Source of the DNA: a candidate division LCP-89 bacterium
Lineage (GTDB): Bacteria; Electryoneota; B3-LCP
Reading direction: 5' to 3'
DNA: 7,758 nt
NCBI GenBank assembly: GCA_025774735.1
Contig: JALGZU010000148.1
Coordinates: 1 to 7,758, forward strand
This document shows, piece after piece, positions 7,014 through 7,758 of the stretch. Each line of letters begins with the position of its first letter. Position 1 is the stretch's first letter. A program made the translations under genes and the position numbers. Below the pieces are notes generated by a model. It ran no database searches. It was not told the origin of the DNA and worked only from the letters and a program-made list of their open reading frames with translations.

Positions 7014-7758
7014 TTATTTTAACAGCACCATTTTCTGAACGTCGGTAAAATCTCCGGCGACGAGGCGGGCGAGATAAATGCCGGAAGGCAATCCGGACGC
7101 GTCGAAAGTGACATGGTGGTTACCGGGGGGATATTGGCGGGTCGGCGCAAGACCGACCCCTACGCGGCGGCCGGTTATATCGAAGATTTGCAATTTGACA
7201 AAAGCGTCTTCCGGTAGAGAAAAGGAGATGGTGGTGGATAGATTGAAGGGGTTGGGATGGACGCCGAGTAGCTGGAATTCGGCTGGCGTTTTGGCGTTGG
7301 TCTCAGCGAACCACAGATCGAAGGATTCGCCGGTGTTGTTCCAATTAGAATCGGGGATACCGTCGCTGGTCTCCAGCTTTTCGAAGGTGAAGGAGTCACT
7401 CTCCCAGATCTCGTCGGGGTAAACGCCGATGCGGCCTTCGTAAATATAACTACCAGAGGGGGCTCCGGCGGAGACGTTCTGGGTTCGGTCGCGGTCAATG
7501 CTGGTGGACGCAGGCAGCGTCAGGTTAACCGGGTCCAGCACCGGGCCGTACCAGGATAGATCTGGCAGTTGAACCATGATCCAGGCGTCGAAAGAACAGG
7601 GAACCGTGCCACAGTTGGTGACTCCCACGTTATACTGGAAACTGCCGCCGCTGGCGGGGATGGTGATCGGCGGACTTTGCGGCATGAGACTAACCCAGGC
7701 TTGCTGCAAGCCCTCAAGTTTGACTAAATAGAAGTCTTCATCTCCAAAGTTAGACCTC
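7014..7758 (-). CDS. C-terminal part of a large surface protein with stalk and sorting tail
   Basis: The frame is open from the right edge to the TAA at 7016-7014, giving 247 visible residues; the start lies outside the window. The first visible residues, NFGDEDFYLVKLEG, resemble the GDxDFxLVK strand of SBBP / delta-60-type propeller repeats, so the missing body is probably a propeller. The stalk follows (GGSFQYN, YGPVLDPVNLTLP, DRDRTQ, APSGSYIY, DSFTFEK, NTGESF), then the FlgD-like domain (HPNPFNLSTTISFSLPED, with Leu in place of the usual Pro of FNPSTT) and the final KMVLLK. Between GRR and VTFDAS the sequence VGVGLAPTRQYPPG is encoded by a palindromic hairpin and differs from the paralogues. 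Role: secreted and probably surface-attached; function unknown. It appears to be upstream in the same operon as the C25 gene. A TTG at 7709 could open a shorter frame, but continuity to the edge and the repeat residues before it argue against that. Confidence 0.87.
   Translation of the reverse strand, partial: RSNFGDEDFYLVKLEGLQQAWVSLMPQSPPITIPASGGSFQYNVGVTNCGTVPCSFDAWIMVQLPDLSWYGPVLDPVNLTLPASTSIDRDRTQNVSAGAPSGSYIYEGRIGVYPDEIWESDSFTFEKLETSDGIPDSNWNNTGESFDLWFAETNAKTPAEFQLLGVHPNPFNLSTTISFSLPEDAFVKLQIFDITGRRVGVGLAPTRQYPPGNHHVTFDASGLPSGIYLARLVAGDFTDVQKMVLLK
7139..7159 (-). repeat. Palindromic hairpin element inside the coding sequence
   Basis: On the plus strand GGGTCGG (7139-7145) and CCGACCC (7153-7159) form a perfect 7-bp stem around a 7-base loop, CGCAAGA. 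Read on the minus strand, with flanking GTAGG, it resembles the GTAGGGG...CCC hairpin repeats that I recall as dispersed in genomes of many uncultured bacteria. It encodes the core of VGVGLAPTRQ without breaking the frame, at a point where both paralogues have unrelated residues (AITLIDGWRD, TTLVDGWRD). Confidence 0.65.
7263..7314 (-). repeat. Near-identical DNA tract shared with 3102-3153
   Basis: This is the partner copy of the 52-base tract in the C25 gene, in the same orientation about 4.1 kb away. The four differences are all C in the C25 copy against T here on the plus strand. Confidence 0.85.

Larger units (their letters stand above)
7014..7697 (-). other. Stalk-plus-sorting-tail cassette, copy 1 (with embedded hairpin)
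   Basis: From WVSLMPQ to the final KMVLLK this is the cassette of about 227 residues also found in the next two genes. It is closest to the C25 copy: both have GPVLDPVNLTLP, DRDRTQ, DSFTFEK and WFAET. A stretch of it is nearly identical in DNA to the C25 gene. Confidence 0.87.

Noticed and set aside
7707..7709. TTG as the start of a small 231-residue protein
   Set aside because: The frame continues to the window edge through a GDEDFYLVK repeat-like sequence. No signal peptide or clear ribosome binding site is present at the TTG.

Overview
All four genes in this window lie on the minus strand and read from right to left. They are separated by only 36, 37 and 78 bases, which suggests one transcription unit whose promoter lies beyond the right edge. 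Each of the three starts visible inside the window has a strong purine-rich ribosome binding site and encodes a signal peptide. Three of the four proteins carry, intact or damaged, the same C-terminal tail with a PNPFN(P/L)(S/T)TTISF motif and a KMVLLK-type end. This is the FlgD Ig-like / type IX secretion-like sorting domain. Tails of this kind, together with gingipain-like C25 proteins, beta-helix proteins and propeller-repeat proteins, are typical of uncultured FCB-group and neighbouring candidate phyla (for example Zixibacteria, KSB1, Cloacimonadota, Marinimicrobia). The window alone does not fix the lineage.

Layout in the order of transcription: (1) 7758-7014, the C-terminal end of a large surface protein cut by the window edge. 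It has a trace of a GDEDFYLVK-type repeat, an Ig-like stalk and the sorting tail. (2) 6977-2859, a complete 1372-residue gingipain-family (peptidase C25) protein with propeptide, caspase-like catalytic domain, several beta-sandwich domains, stalk and tail. (3) 2821-1007, a 604-residue right-handed beta-helix protein with the same stalk and a sorting tail that has lost its last strands. (4) 928-1, a secreted protein built of about 48-residue propeller-like repeats, running off the left edge.

The common theme is export and display: a protease-like protein and repeat-rich, probably binding, proteins share one stalk-plus-tail cassette of about 200-225 residues. No enzyme pathway, RNA gene, CRISPR array or transposase is seen.

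The main points of interest are the cassette itself and its stalk domain, which I do not recognise as a named family; an internal deletion that removes the end of the sorting tail in the beta-helix protein; a palindromic hairpin embedded in frame in the tail of the first gene; a Trp in place of the usual catalytic His of the C25 protein; and a stacked cysteine ladder in the beta-helix.
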